DNA of 64,000 bases, from positions 28,317,058 to 28,381,057 of the forward strand of contig CM049310.1 of assembly GCA_026874595.1 (NCBI GenBank), written 5' to 3'. Below the pieces are notes generated by a model. The model saw only the letters and a program-made list of their open reading frames with translations. It did not search any database and was not told the origin of the DNA. Made by a program: the position numbers and the translations under genes. This document shows positions 37,283 through 49,560 of this stretch, in pieces. The DNA comes from Sipunculus nudus (lineage: Eukaryota > Annelida > Sipuncula > Golfingiida > Sipunculidae). The first letter of the stretch is position 1. Every line of letters begins with the position of its first letter.

Positions 37283-38420
37283 TAATATCTGTTGTCCCTC
37301 TTGTTAAGTGAATGTGGCTCCTCATATCCAGTTCCTGCTGTCCCTCTTGTTTAGTGCCTGTGGCTCCTCATACCTAGTGCCTGCTGATCCTCATGTTCAG
37401 TGCCTGCTGTCCCTCTTGTTTAGTGCCTATGGCTCCTCATACAAAGTGCCTGCTGTCCCTCATGCTCAGTGCCTGCTGTCTCTCATGTTAAGTGCCTGTT
37501 GCTCCTCATACCCAGTTTCTACTTTCCCTCATGCTCAGTGCCTGCTGATTCTCCTGTTTAGTGCCTATCTCTCCTCATACCCAGAGCCTGTTGTCCCTCA
37601 TGCTCAGTGCCTGCTCACCCTCATGCTCATTACCTGCTGTCTTTCTTGTTTAGTGCCTGTGGCTTCTCATACCCAGTGCCTGCTGTCCCTGTTGTTTAGT
37701 GCCTGTGGCTCCTTGTACCTAGTGCCTGCTGTCCCTCTTGCTTTGCACCTGTGGCTCCTCGTACCTAGTGCCTGCTGTCCCTCTTGTTTAGCGCCTGTGG
37801 CTCCTTGTACCTAGTACCTGCTGTCCCTCTTGCTTAGCGCCTGCCTGTGGCTCCTTGTACCTAGTGCCTGCTGTCCCTCTTGCTTTGCGCCTGTGGCACC
37901 TTGTACCTAGTGCCTGCTGTCCCTTTTGCTTTACACCTGTGGCTCCTTGTACCTAGTGCCTGCTGTCCCTCTTGTTTAGTGCCTGTGGCTCCTTGTACCT
38001 AGTGCCTGCTGTCCCTCTTACTTAGCGCCTGTGGCTCCTTGTACCTAGTGCCAGCTGTCCCTTTTGCTTTGTGCCTGTGCCTCCTTGTACCTAGTGCCAG
38101 CTGTCCCTCTTGCTTAGCGCCTGTGGCTCCTTGTACCTAGTACCTGCTGTCCCTCTTGCTTAGCGCCTGTGGCTCCTTGTACCTAGTGCCTGCTGTCCCT
38201 CTTGCTTAGCGCCTGTGGCTCCTTTTACCTAGTACCTGCTGTCCCTCTTGCTTAGCGCCTGTGGCTCCTTGTACCTAGTGCCTGCTGTCCCTCTTGCTTA
38301 GCGCCTGTGGCTCTTTGAACCTAGTGACAGCTGTCCCTCTTGTTTAGTGCCTGTGGCTCTTCATACCCAGTGCCTGCTGTCCCTCTTGCTCAATGCCTGC
38401 TGTCCTGCATGCTCCATGCT
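37283..38420. repeat. 46-bp minisatellite in intron 2 of the membrane-protein gene
   Basis: Tandem array with unit GCCTGTGGCTCCTTGTACCT, AGTGCCTGCTGTCCCTCTTG, CTTAGC. GCCTGTGGCT at 38165 and 38211 gives a 46-bp period. The left part (37283-37700) is more diverged (CTCATACCCAGT variants). A 168-codon plus frame at 37308-37814 is a repeat artefact of the type SACGSSYLVPA; it ends when the register shifts. Confidence 0.93.
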
Positions 38421-38830
38421 TGTGGCATACCTGTTTCAGTGTCTGGTATTTCTCATGTCTGGTCCACTTGTATACTGCCTTGTGATTAAAGCCTGCTGTC
38501 CCTCTTGATTGATACCTGTCACCCCTCTCCCTCAGTGCTGGAGAATGCCATGTGTCAAGTTTTCCTTCCTTCTTCATATCAACCCCCAGCGCCCCATTTG
38601 ACAGTACCTGCCACCTGTCATGTTGAGTGTGATGCTACCATGTACCTTCACACCTGTGTAGTAATATTCCATTAAAACAGACCTACCATCTCTAAGAGCC
38701 TGAGTGGGTGTAACTTATAAGGCCATGGATTTTTATATATCATGTGCAGTTTGTGCCTGTACAGCTGATGAATGTGTCAGAGGAGGTGTCATGGTCAGTG
38801 GTTCTCTATTTTAATTGTTTATATTCATAG

Positions 38831-38956
38831 GTGATGGAAGGGTATTCGGTTAACATCCCACAGCAGTTAGGAATGGACCAGTCATCTTTTTACAAGATTG
38901 ACATCTGTGATAACGATCTAGTCATTAAAGTTAACACGTCATACTTTGTACGCTAA
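38831..38956 (+). CDS. Small single-pass membrane protein, exon 3 with stop codon
   Basis: Acceptor TTCATAG then GTGATGGAAGGG. In phase with exon 2 it encodes VMEGYSVNIPQQLGMDQSSF then YKIDICDNDLVIKVNTSYFVR and TAA (38954-38956). The 41-residue tail is polar and has one N-glycosylation sequon (N-T-S), which would matter only if the tail is lumenal or extracellular. Eight bases after the stop is a donor (CAG/GTGAGTAG at 38965), so the 3' UTR may be spliced to an exon at 39367. The total product would be 105-121 residues, small for a membrane protein. Function unknown. Confidence 0.7.
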   Translation: MMEGYSVNIPQQLGMDQSSFYKIDICDNDLVIKVNTSYFVR

Positions 38957-39366
38957 CATATCAGGTGAGTAGTCACTTCTGTTTCAGTTATAAAAGCAAA
39001 TGTACTTTAGTTTCTGGATCTAGTTTGTTAGGTCTTTGATCGTTGACTTTTGGTCCTTGATACAATTCCTATTATTGCTTAATTAATTAAATTTGGAATA
39101 AATGGGAGCTAAACTAATTTGAGGTAGATGTAACTTTACCAATGTATTTTGATATAAACAGAGACATTTTATACCTCATTAATACAGACACCTTTCTAAT
39201 ATTTGCAGAAAGACATTTTCTATACATGTACATGTATTTGTATTTAATCTGGAGAGTTCAATTTAAATACATATACCTAATATATACCTATATTGCATTA
39301 TATATTCAGTATTTGAATTTTATATTAAATCTAATTTGTATTTTTTTTTTTGTCTAAATTTTATAG

Positions 39367-39570
39367 AGCTGGTACTGCAGATTTCACAGATGCACCACAT
39401 CATCCTGACAAGTGACGGTGCTACAATTACAGCTGACAGTATGGTCATACAGATCATTTAATATGGAGATAATGCCTCATAGTATGATCAGTCTGCATAC
39501 ATGACATTTGTATATTATTTATACCTTACATTCCCAGGTGTATAATAAAAAGTTCATTGTGGAGAAAACC
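39367..39570 (+). other. Probable 3' UTR exon of the membrane-protein gene
   Basis: Follows a TTTTTTTTTTTGTC...TTTTATAG acceptor and contains an AATAAA at 39544-39549 as candidate polyadenylation signal. It carries no continuing reading frame, consistent with UTR. This is inferred from the donor just downstream of the stop codon. Confidence 0.4.
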
Positions 39571-41564
39571 AAGCAGTGCACATAAGGAGGATGATTAATT
39601 AAAAACTTGCTTATCTGAGCATCTTGGGGGACAGAATATTGTAAAAATAATGTGGAAATTGGATGTACAGTTTTATCATTTTAACTTTACATGATTTTTT
39701 GTACATACATTTGTAGGGTATGGACAATATTATCTTTATCCTTCATGTCCAGGACTACAGAGTATACAATGCAGAACAGTTCAGAAAAGTACTATGTTAA
39801 CACTATGTGGAAACATTTTGAAGACTTTTATATGTCTTTATTTGTTATCATGGCTCAATTTGCCCAAATTTATCAAAAACATCTGAGACATCCAGGTGGC
39901 CAAGGTAAGAACTCATGCGCCCTCTAGGGGTATCCAAAGGAACTATTGTCAAATTTTCATTTGGAACATGCACTTGACTTTGATGGGTTACAGGACTCAA
40001 TGTATATATAATGACAACATGAATATATTCACACACATGTGCACACTGTTAAATAGTAGATGATACATTTGTAGGTCATTCAATAAGAAGCACTGTTCAC
40101 CAAATCAAGCTTATTTATGTTCAGGTATTTTACAATGTGCATGGTAGAATTTACTCCATTGGGAATAAAACAGTGAAGCTTGTGCGATATTGGGACTCTG
40201 AAAAAGTTCTTTGATTATTTAAATCTTTATTTATTATCTAAAAGTGGTCCTCAGCAGCATATGAAATTAAATCAGAGAATCAGGGAAATTTGTAAACCAC
40301 AGATCTTTTGTTTCAGTTTCTCCAGTGATGTTTCATAAAAACTAATTCGATGGTAGATTTTGTCTCAGGAGTAATGTATTATGTGTTTTATTAATTAATC
40401 CTAGAAACTTTTGATAGGAACCCCTCTTATTTCATGATTTAGAAATATTGTTCATATACTGAGATATTCATTTGCATATTTATCTGTTCATTAAATTAAA
40501 CCATTATTGTTGAAATTAATTGTTTGATCATATTTTGGGGTACATATTCAATAACAAGGGTGTACTGTCAATGTCCCACACAGCCTTTGGCATCAATTTG
40601 TTTCATTTTTATAACTTACATTATATTCATAGTAATAACCAGGTTTGTTTACAGAAAATAATAAATCATAAATGTTTAATTTACAGATTGCAGATACAGG
40701 AAATATATTTTAATGATATGTTTTCCACCATGTTATGATGCAAATGCCATTATAGAATTTATCTAGATATGTGCATATAACTGTGTATGAAGTTCCCACC
40801 AGATTTTACAGTAAAAGATCCATGTTTTATTAGGAAATATACTAATATGTCGGCTGGTATAAAGTGATCAGAAAAAGATGCTGTAGTTTGATGGTTAACG
40901 CATGTTTTGATGACTTACATTACAAAAACTGCTGGTTTTGTTGGTGCTAAAGTCACTTTAGTTTTATAATCTGTTTGTATACAAACTAAACAAACTGTGT
41001 GATAATTTACAAATGTATACTACAAAAATGATGGGTATTTATTATTGGTTATCAACTAAATACTATTCCCAGACAAGTACTGAGTGTTTGAAAGCTGATG
41101 GTTATGAGACTTGAAGTCAGTTTGTTTATGTAACATTACACTGGTCTCCAGAAAGCAGACTGGTTGTTTTACTATGTCTAATTGAATGTGGAGGCATGGT
41201 GAGGAAGTCAGACTTTTATCATATGTACATTATGTTATATATATAATTTCAAATAAGATATACATATATATATATATTAAATATATAATACACACACACA
41301 CACATATATATATAATCATGATCGTACAGAAATCTTGTTATCAATATTAACTCATTGATAATTGTATACATAACACTAATGAAAATGTGTATTCAAGCTT
41401 ATTTTTCAGTTTATTTTACAGCGTTAAATATTACTGGTTCATTTATGTCAGGAATTATGTTCAGGTTATAGTTATGCTATTAAAAATTATCAGTGCTCTT
41501 TAATTAGTACCCTTTGTTGACACTAGGGGACACTGCATGTGACCTCAGGAACAAATGTTGCTTT
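39571..41564. other. Intergenic, unannotated
   Basis: AT-rich sequence with an AT/CA microsatellite near 41255-41320. Short frames at 39691-39927 and 40520-40738 have no recognisable motifs. Confidence 0.45.
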
Positions 41565-42552
41565 TTAGCTCAGCTGACTGTAAGTCATCTGAGCTATAGC
41601 GATCACCCGTTGTCCGTCGTCCATCTGTCTGTCTGTCCATCTGTCCGTCCGTTAACCTGGCACAAATTATAACCGCTGGACCTAGAAACTTGTAACTTGA
41701 GATTCTGAGAGGTCCATGAAAAATCTCCTTGGAAACCAGAAATGAGGTCTCTGTTACCCATATCCTTTGAGCTATGGGGCCCCAAAGTACCCCCGAGAAT
41801 AGTCAAAATTTCATACAAAAACTTCAATATCTCATTAATTACATCACTGATGGTCATGATTTTTGGCATACATATTAATCATGAGATGTATCATCAGTTT
41901 CTGCAGACTGGTGGCGCCACCTGTATTTTTCAATTCTTTATGAATTGTTTTCTCTATTTTTGAGACCTTTAACAATGTGAACATCTGTTAACAGGGCACA
42001 AATCGTAAAGACTGGACCTAGAATCTTCATTCTTGACAAAGTGAGAAACCTATGAAGTCTCCATGGAAACCTGAAATTAGGTCTCTGTCAACAGGGTACA
42101 AATAGTAACAACTGGACCTAGAATCTTCATTCTTGTCATGCAAGGAGGCCCATGAAAAGTGTCTGTGGAAACCTGAAATTACGTCTCTGTTTCCCATATC
42201 CTTCAAGCTATAGGACTCCGAAGTATCCCTCAGAATAATGGAAAATGTGATACAAAAGCTGAAGTATCTGAACAACTAATGCAGAGATCACCATGATTCT
42301 TTGCATGTATATTGACCATTAAGTGTTTTTATTAGTTTCTGCAGACTGGTGGAGCCACCTGTATTTTTTTTTAAGTTTACGCATATAATCTATTTTTTTT
42401 TAAATATATATAAATCCAGACACAATCTTGGTTTGTTGGTTAATCTGTTTGATGCTTCAGTTGAATGGGTATATACTACCATTCAGATGATAAAATTTCC
42501 TTTTGCGAATCTCTTCCCAGTCAGCTGAGCGTCATGACCCATGGGTCACTTG
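41565..42552 (+). mobile_element. Helentron-like element, TAGCTCAGCTGA family, compact copy
   Basis: 5' end TAGCTCAGCTGACTGTAAGT, then its internal inverse CTGAGCTA, then TCCGTC/TGTCTGTCC simple repeats. 3' end CAGTCAGCTGAGC (inverse of the 5' end), the palindrome GACCCATGGGTC (42536-42547) and ACTTG at 42548-42552 followed by TT. The interior holds two similar blocks (ACAGGGCACAAATCGTAA...GACTGGACCTAGAATCTTC) and GGTGGCGCCACCTGTATTTT. At about 1 kb it is the cleanest copy for defining the family's ends. Confidence 0.7.
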
Positions 42553-44713
42553 TTTTTCATGATCTGTGCTACCTCCTAAGATTACTTCTTCACAACTATT
42601 AAATAGGTTTGCCATCGAATTCAGCAACAACTAATTTGCAAGGTACTTGTAGAATCTAAAAAAGTCCTTGTATTGTTTGGTCATTTTTCAGATGAAATGT
42701 ATATATGTTCTTTGTTAATACCATTATTCCTTTAATTGTAGAGGATATTAAGATTTGAATAAGACTGTAGGTACCATACAGAATTCTACTACAAGTTTTT
42801 ATCCACAGAAAGCCCAGTTGTTTGAAGGTTATATATCACATAATTATTAAATTCTGTATTTTATGTGAAGTTAAATTTTATAATTAAACATAAGAACAGA
42901 CATACTAATGCCAAATTATAATTAGATGATCATTTTATTTAAGGAAGTTCATATATTTTTTCATTTTATTAAGTCAGGGCTCTTTGTTACTCCATAATTG
43001 TGTTGCATTGTATATATAATCAAAATTAAATATTATTAAATATATTTTGCAACCCTCTCATGTAAGTTATTGGTTGATTGTATTTTTAGGGTAGGAATGA
43101 AGGGGGGTATACCTAGAAACTTTTGACAGGGTAATTACTACGTTGTGTTGTTCAATTTTAACAGAAAAACCTCCCTTTCAGTGTGCCCAGTGTTGAATAT
43201 TTTACACTTTTCAAGACATACATTCAACTTTAATTATGTATGTTTATTCATTTCACGGGAGATTGTGTATAATCATTGCATTAGAAATCACATTTACATA
43301 GTGGTGGGAAAGGGGTTATAATTGGTCAAGTATGTTAATTAGGTATTATGTACTACAAATATGTATTCTTTGTACCATGTACATTAGATTATTCCAGAAC
43401 AGAATGCACAGTTGATCACAAGCAAATTATCTATTTTAGATCAGTAGTCTGGTGTTATACAGACAACAAACTCACAAAATATGATTGAAACCGAACACTT
43501 TCTCAAATTTTGTTGAAAAATATAAAAACTCATTCATATTACAATTTTTCTGGTCCAAGCCCTCTGAACATGGGCAGATAAAGTTTGCAGGTATCAGCGG
43601 TGACAGGATGGTGAATTAATTCCCATGTGAATGTTTGGTTTAAACAAAACCTTGTCACAAATAAGCGGCAAACACTGGGGAAAAGCACGATGTTGTTGTG
43701 ATGTAGAACTTCACTTAATTTTAGGTTTCATATTCGTTGTTAGGTGGCACCACTGCTGTCGTAAAATATGAAAACAGGAGATTTTGCAGGAACCAAACTT
43801 ACACATGAGAACTTCTCAATGATTATTCAAAACGTAACAAGGAAAATCCTGTATCATTAAAATGTGTCCAAAATCCCGTCAGAATTTGAGATAAATATAT
43901 TACAGCTGTATAGCAAACGTTTCAAACGTTTCTCATATACAGCGACAGAGCAAGAATTGGTTTTGCACATATAATCAAGAAGAATAATTCAAACCTTTTA
44001 CAGGATTTCATTCATGTTGTAATATTCTTCTGCAACTCGGGTTTAAGGAATATGGTTTACTTTAACGCCGCCGAGTACTGAATCGTCCCGAGGCAGCTAC
44101 GCCGTGACCTACCAGGTGCTTGATCCAATAGAAATGCTCCATTTGACGATGGTGGGATCGTGTAGTGTAGTATTAGTAAAATAAAAATGCATCCAAACGG
44201 ATAAAATAAAAATAACCCGTCAAGCCGGAAAGTGAAACTGCGTTTCAGAAAAAAAAGTCGACTTATCATTGTAGATATACGTGTTCACTGCTTATACCAC
44301 AGATGTATTTTTGTATACACCGTCCCATGATAATACCCCACGTTTCAACTTGAGAAAACACTGGAGCACATACGTACACATACAGCGCTGATGATAAGGG
44401 TGTATATTACACATACTGTAGATGCTGCAGGTTTTCTTTCAATTGTGTACTCACCGATACATAATATTTATGTATATAATTCATATAATAAAAGTTTTAA
44501 TGCACACTTCGATGTTTGGGTTCAGTATCATTCTCTCGCTCTCAGTTCTGCATGTGTTATGTCCTTGTTGCTACGCAGCGTGCGATCGTTAATAAAACGG
44601 TTAATTACTTATTATTTTACTGTAGTGAGAAATCATCCTTCATGTTCAACGATGGTGACTTTGCTTTGGAGACTCAAGTAGGTATCTAACGCCATCTGCT
44701 GGTATCATTCCAG
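42553..44713. other. Intergenic, unannotated; CpG-containing segment at 43.9-44.7 kb
   Basis: AT-rich until about 43900. Then CpG-containing sequence (AACGCCGCCGAGTACTGAATCG, ATAGAAATGCTCC, CTACGCAGCGTGCGATCG) that could be a promoter for the candidate exon at 44714. No open frame with recognisable content. Confidence 0.35.
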
Positions 44714-44842
44714 TCGTAACATTTCTATTGCAAGCACCATCCATGAGGAACTACAGCAGTTGACTCGGCCCCTGCTCACAGGGACCCAGTCTCGCACATC
44801 TCCTCACATCACCACCACCATCTCCGACTTGACCCAAAACAG
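44714..44842 (+). CDS. Possible internal exon of an unidentified gene
   Basis: Bounded by ATCATTCCAG before and AACAG/GTAATATG after. It is open in one phase (1 nt + 42 codons + 2 nt), reading RNISIASTIHEELQQLTRPL then LTGTQSRTSPHITTTISDLT and QN. Amino-acid composition is protein-like, unlike the AT-driven frames around it. A phase-compatible candidate next exon begins at 55248 (GCAACAG before GATCACCTGGC), reading ITWLKLGDALLQHTNII, but that link is speculative. No family recognised; no first exon identified. Confidence 0.3.
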
Positions 44843-45167
44843 GTAATATGCTTTAGTGATTTTAATTCGTACATTTACAAAATTGAAAGCAGATAAATAG
44901 ATGCCTTTGTCTCACCACATTCTCTCTAACTAGGGTTTATCATATTCTGGAAGGTCGTGAGGGGACTTGGCGGGACGTGACCTTTGCTGTATTTGGACGT
45001 GAATGAACGTGGGTGGTCATGAGGGGTTAACGTTCTCTTTGAATTGTTCAGAGGGAACAGGAAAGAAAGTAAATCCTGGTACGGAGATTTGCACCCTAAA
45101 TGGAACTAATTAAGTTACACTTGCACCGTTGGTGGTGCGGACGGCAACCGGTGATACCGAATCCGGT

Positions 45168-45640
45168 AATCACTGACCATCCGTGGGAAACGCACTTTTC
45201 CGATAGCGGTCTTACTGCCAGGGAAGGTTCTCACGGTTTGAGTACGGTGACCGTTCTACTGGGGACGGGTGCCCTTACACGGTCTGTTAGAACGTCGGCA
45301 CGGCTTTGATACATTTTCACGGCAGCCAGATCAGGGAATGCTAGTAATTCCTACGGACAGCCTCTGGTTACATATAGATGATAGATCGCTTTCCTGTGGT
45401 TGGGGCGATACGAGTAGGAATCATTCAAGGAAGTGCTCTGGATTCTAACGATCCGCCAAGTATGACTAGTCTCATCTGAACCCTGCTGCGACCCTGCCCA
45501 ATCGTGCCCCGAAGGTGTCGATCAACCTAGTGACATTTATCTGACTTAGGACAGTCTATCGAGATGTCAGATGGCCTTGCTTAATTTTGACGAGAGCCGC
45601 ACTATGAGGCTCGATAAGGATGCAAATATTCTCGTTATTT
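45168..45640 (-). repeat. Diverged inverted relative of the 49561-50224 element
   Basis: Blocks match the reverse complement of the 49561-50224 element in the same order: GACCATCCGTGGGAAACGCA, CACGGTTTGAGTACGG, TTTCACGGCAGCCAGATCAG, TAATTCCTACGGACAGCC, GAGTAGGAATCATTCAAGGA then AGTGCT, and CGATCCGCCAAGTATGACTA. Between blocks the sequence is diverged. Surrounding GC-rich sequence from about 44940 to 46340 may belong to the same or related elements; ends undefined. Confidence 0.6.
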
Positions 45641-46396
45641 TTGACAATGCCTTATAACTTACAGGTGCATTGTCTCTTAACTTCATCCAGACCAATCGTT
45701 GGCTATTGTATATTCTTTTATAAGAACAGCTTCCGAGTGGGGAACAAAGTCCGGTGCAAATCCCCTTACAAATCTGTTAAATTCAAGCATGGATCGCGGG
45801 CACTCGACGATAGCCAACTTGTGCGCAACACACTGCAGGACATGACGTTTGACAATAGAGATGGATTTAACTTTGTAGGTTCATATGTAATAATTTGTGT
45901 AAACTCATCACCCGTATAGGCTTATTTTACCATTATCGACAGGTAACACGATATCGTGGGGATAAATGGTCGTTGCAGTGCATTGCCCCGTAGGCTTACC
46001 AGTCCAGTATAAATGCCTACTGAGTCGTGTGTTCACGGCTACTATCAGGCAAGGAAGACCAAGGCCAGCTATGTACGCATAAACGGAAGTAGGAGGGACA
46101 TATACGGCAAAGCACAGTGACATGACGGCTAAAGATGATAAGGTCACGGTATGTCCAAAGAGTGGCTCATCTGTCGTTCCTTTGTGGCCGCACTACGGAA
46201 ATTTTGAACATTTTAAAACTTCCGGGAATTTTGATGGATAAAGTTCAATCGCCATGGATAAGACTGATGACGAAAAACAAAGCTATGGTCATTCCAAGGC
46301 TCACCAGGGATAAATGCTGGATTAATGATGATGTGTGGTGAGATTCGTGGCCTTAGGACTTTGGCTTTATTGTTTCTGACCCTGGGACAGTTTTAT

Positions 46397-49300
46397 TAGC
46401 TCAGCTGACTATAGTCATCTGAGCTATAGTCATGGTCCATTGTCCGTCGTCCGTCCGTCTGTCTGTCCGTCCGTCCGTCCGTCTGTCTGTCCGTCTGGAT
46501 GTCCGTCCGTAAGACTGGCACGTTTCGACACCGTTGGACCTACGAATCTGAATTTCGGCATACAGTTAGATGTCCCCATAATCTCCTACCATGCCAAAAA
46601 TTGGGTCAATAGGACTTCGTTACTTTGAGATATTAAGGAAAACCTCAATTTTTTATTAGAAATCCATTTTCATACTTCAGGACTGCCTAATATCAAAACC
46701 ACTCATCTGGTTTTCTTCATTTTTACCATAAATATTCCTCTATATAGTTCCTATGTACATGCCAGGTATGAAGTCAGTATTATATAATTTAAAAAAGTTA
46801 TGGGCCCAAACATAATGGACTTTGTAAAAAAATCAGGAAGATATTTGGTCACTTAAGACCAAAAGTGTTAAAGGTAGGGACTTTTTTCCAGTAAAATTAC
46901 TTTAAATAATCAAAATTTAATTGTATACCAAAAATTAGATCAAAATCTGTTAAATTTTTTTAAATATTGGCAAAAATATAAAATTGGTACCTTAAATTTT
47001 GCCCAACTTTGGCCATGGCACGTTTTTTTCCTGTAAGTACTGTGGATTTTAATTTTCACACCATGTATACATAAGGATTTAATCTGTTAAAATCTGAAAT
47101 TTGAAAATAAAAGCTGCAAAATTAGGCTAGTTATTGAATTTTTTTGGAGGCTCTTGTTGTATTCCCTTACATTGTCAAGCAGTCCACTTTGATGACTGTA
47201 GGTCATTCAGTGCACATCTCTATGCTCCCCAGGCTGTTGACATAATTTTAGATGTCCCCAAAATCTTCTACCATACCGAAAATTGGGTCATTAGGACTTT
47301 GTTCCTTCGAGATATTAAGGAAAAAAAACTCTGTTTTCCATAAAAAAAAGCCATTGTTACACTTCAAGGCTGCCTAATATCAAAACCACTGATCTGTTTT
47401 TGATCGTATTTAGTATTCACATTCTTTTATACATTTTCTATGAACATACCAAAAATTAGGTCAGTATTGGGTATTATTTTGAAGTTATGGGCCAAAACAT
47501 AATGCAATTTTTTTAAAAAATCAGGAAATATATTTACTCACCTAACATGAGAATTGCTGAACCTGGAGACTTTTTTCAGGAATATAACTTGATTTAATCA
47601 AGATTCAATTGTTTACCCAAAATTAAATCTGAATTTTGCAAATTTTTCAAGTTATTAGCATAAATAAAAAATCAATACCTTAAATTTTGTCCAACTTTGA
47701 CACTGTTGATTTAATTTTCCCAGCATATATGCATAAGGATTTATTCTTTTAAAATCTGAACTTTCAAAAGAAATTGATTGGAACTAATAGCTTTTATTCA
47801 TGTTTTCATACACCGTGTCAAGTGTTGTTTACATCTAGCCCACCTAGTAGTACAGCCTTCACTTGCATTATGTAACCCACCCCAGGCAGCTTCCCTTGGC
47901 CCAGCTTGGCCACTACTAGCAGGCTTCCCCTCTGCCCTACACTCATCCCCCCAGCTGGTGCATTAACTAGATGAATGTTATAATTTTTCTGTATTTTATT
48001 TTATTCTTGGACATGCTACATTTTAGATTTTGTATTGAACCACCAGGGTTACAATGATTAAAGTGTACATTTAATTGTGTCCACAAAGTGGCGTATTGCT
48101 GTGAAAGTGTGGATCTTCATGAGATAAGTAATTCCTTACTTCAGAAGAGTAAAAACTTCACCAGGTGTGAAATTGACTATTAATTCCAGTAATTAATTAA
48201 AAGTGGGATAGTAATAAGCAAATGATATTGTTTGTCCCTCATTCAACCAACAGTGTGTATAGTTTATTTGAAAAGATGTTTTATTTTATCAAATTTACTT
48301 TTATTTTATTTTGGTGAATAAAATTAAGCATGTTCTGAAAACTCCAATGTGCAAAGCTTTTTAATAGTGATTCAAGGAATATTCTTGTAGATGCCATGTT
48401 GTGGCATTATTTTCTTTTAAAAATCAGTTTAAACATTTATGATTTAAAAATAATAAAGTATATGTGTATGCATAATATGACCCAATGTTTTTTACTCTGT
48501 ATATATAATGATTGCAACTTTTGCAACAATTCTAATATTTTAACTTATATTTTCAGGTTTTTTTAATTAAAAATTTATAAACCTGTAAATAAAAAAATGA
48601 TTCAGATAAAAACTTCTTAATGGAAAAAGTGGATCTGCTTAAAAAAATAGGATTATATATAAACTTAAATGCATTATTCTCTTGAAAGTGAAATAAAGGT
48701 ATTAATCCATTCTGTCCACTTGCCTGTCCATCTGTAAATTTTCGTATGCAACACAGTATCTCAAAACTTTTACTGTTTTTCTTCATGACAGTCTTGTATT
48801 AGTTTGCAATCATATATTTAGAACTTTAATATAACCAAGTAGGAGGGCCCCTTTCCTCTTAGCTTTTCATATTCTTATATAAATGAAAAACATTACAATA
48901 GAATATTTCTACATCCACCTTCGTGCTGCCCTCACTTTTCCCTTCTCCGAACCCCATCCCAAAGTTAGCCTCAGTAAGCAAGATTAAGATGAATCAGATA
49001 TATTCATACTTTAATATATTGTATAACTATTCGTCCATAGGTACCTATGTACATGCCAGAACGTATGTCAATATTGTGTAATATGTAGACATAGTGGGCA
49101 TCACAATAATGTACCTTGTCAAGACTAAAGAGATATTGTGTCATACAGTCACATATTCATAAATCACTTCTTCAGCATAGTTAATCATAACATCATATCT
49201 GTCAAATTGAACGCTTGCAGACTACCATACACTTTAGATCCTTCAACAAATAGCCTTATCATCATTCTACTACTGCTTATTACTGCTGTCATTGCATTCA

Positions 49301-49554
49301 TATTTGCTCAAATATATCACAATTTTCAACCCCTCCTAAATAAATAAAAAATTAACCACTTTATTTGACTCTATTAATCCATCAGTCAGGTAATTTCATT
49401 TATCATTTACTCACATATTACATTACATTCCTATATAATAGCCCAACATGTACATGATATTCATAAGCTTTATCGACTTGATATAGTATCACAGTGGAGA
49501 AACATTTATAGTCCAATCATGATCAGCTGAGCGCCGTGACCCATGGGTCCCTTG
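46397..49554 (+). mobile_element. Helentron-like element, TAGCTCAGCTGA family, long copy
   Basis: 5' end TAGCTCAGCTGACTATAGTC then ATCTGAGCTATAG, followed by a GTCCGTCC/GTCTGTCC tract (46441-46510). 3' end GATCAGCTGAGC, GCCGTGACCCATGGGTCCCTTG and TT at 49554. Interior blocks (ATATTCCTCTATATAGTTCC; GCCCAACTTTGGCCATGGCA) recur two or three times in diverged form within the copy and also in the 33.6-37.1 kb copy. No coding capacity. A 664-bp inverted-repeat element starts 7 bp after its 3' end. Confidence 0.65.
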
Positions 49555-49560
49555 TTAAGC

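Noticed and set aside
37308-37814. 168-codon plus-strand frame as a gene
   Set aside because: It is a translation of the diverged part of a 46-bp minisatellite inside an intron.
44641-44700. Frame MFNDGDFALETQV as the exon upstream of 44714
   Set aside because: The intervening intron would be only about 35 bp and neither possible donor gives a matching phase.
46397-46430. TAGCTCAG motif resembling a tRNA A box (tRNA-derived SINE)
   Set aside because: No B box follows at the right distance, and the motif is half of a palindrome repeated at the element's other end, which fits a Helentron-like terminus better.
49138-49347. 69-codon frame with a hydrophobic stretch (LIIILLLITAVIAFIFA)
   Set aside because: It lies inside a Helentron-like copy in AT-rich sequence, with no exon signals.
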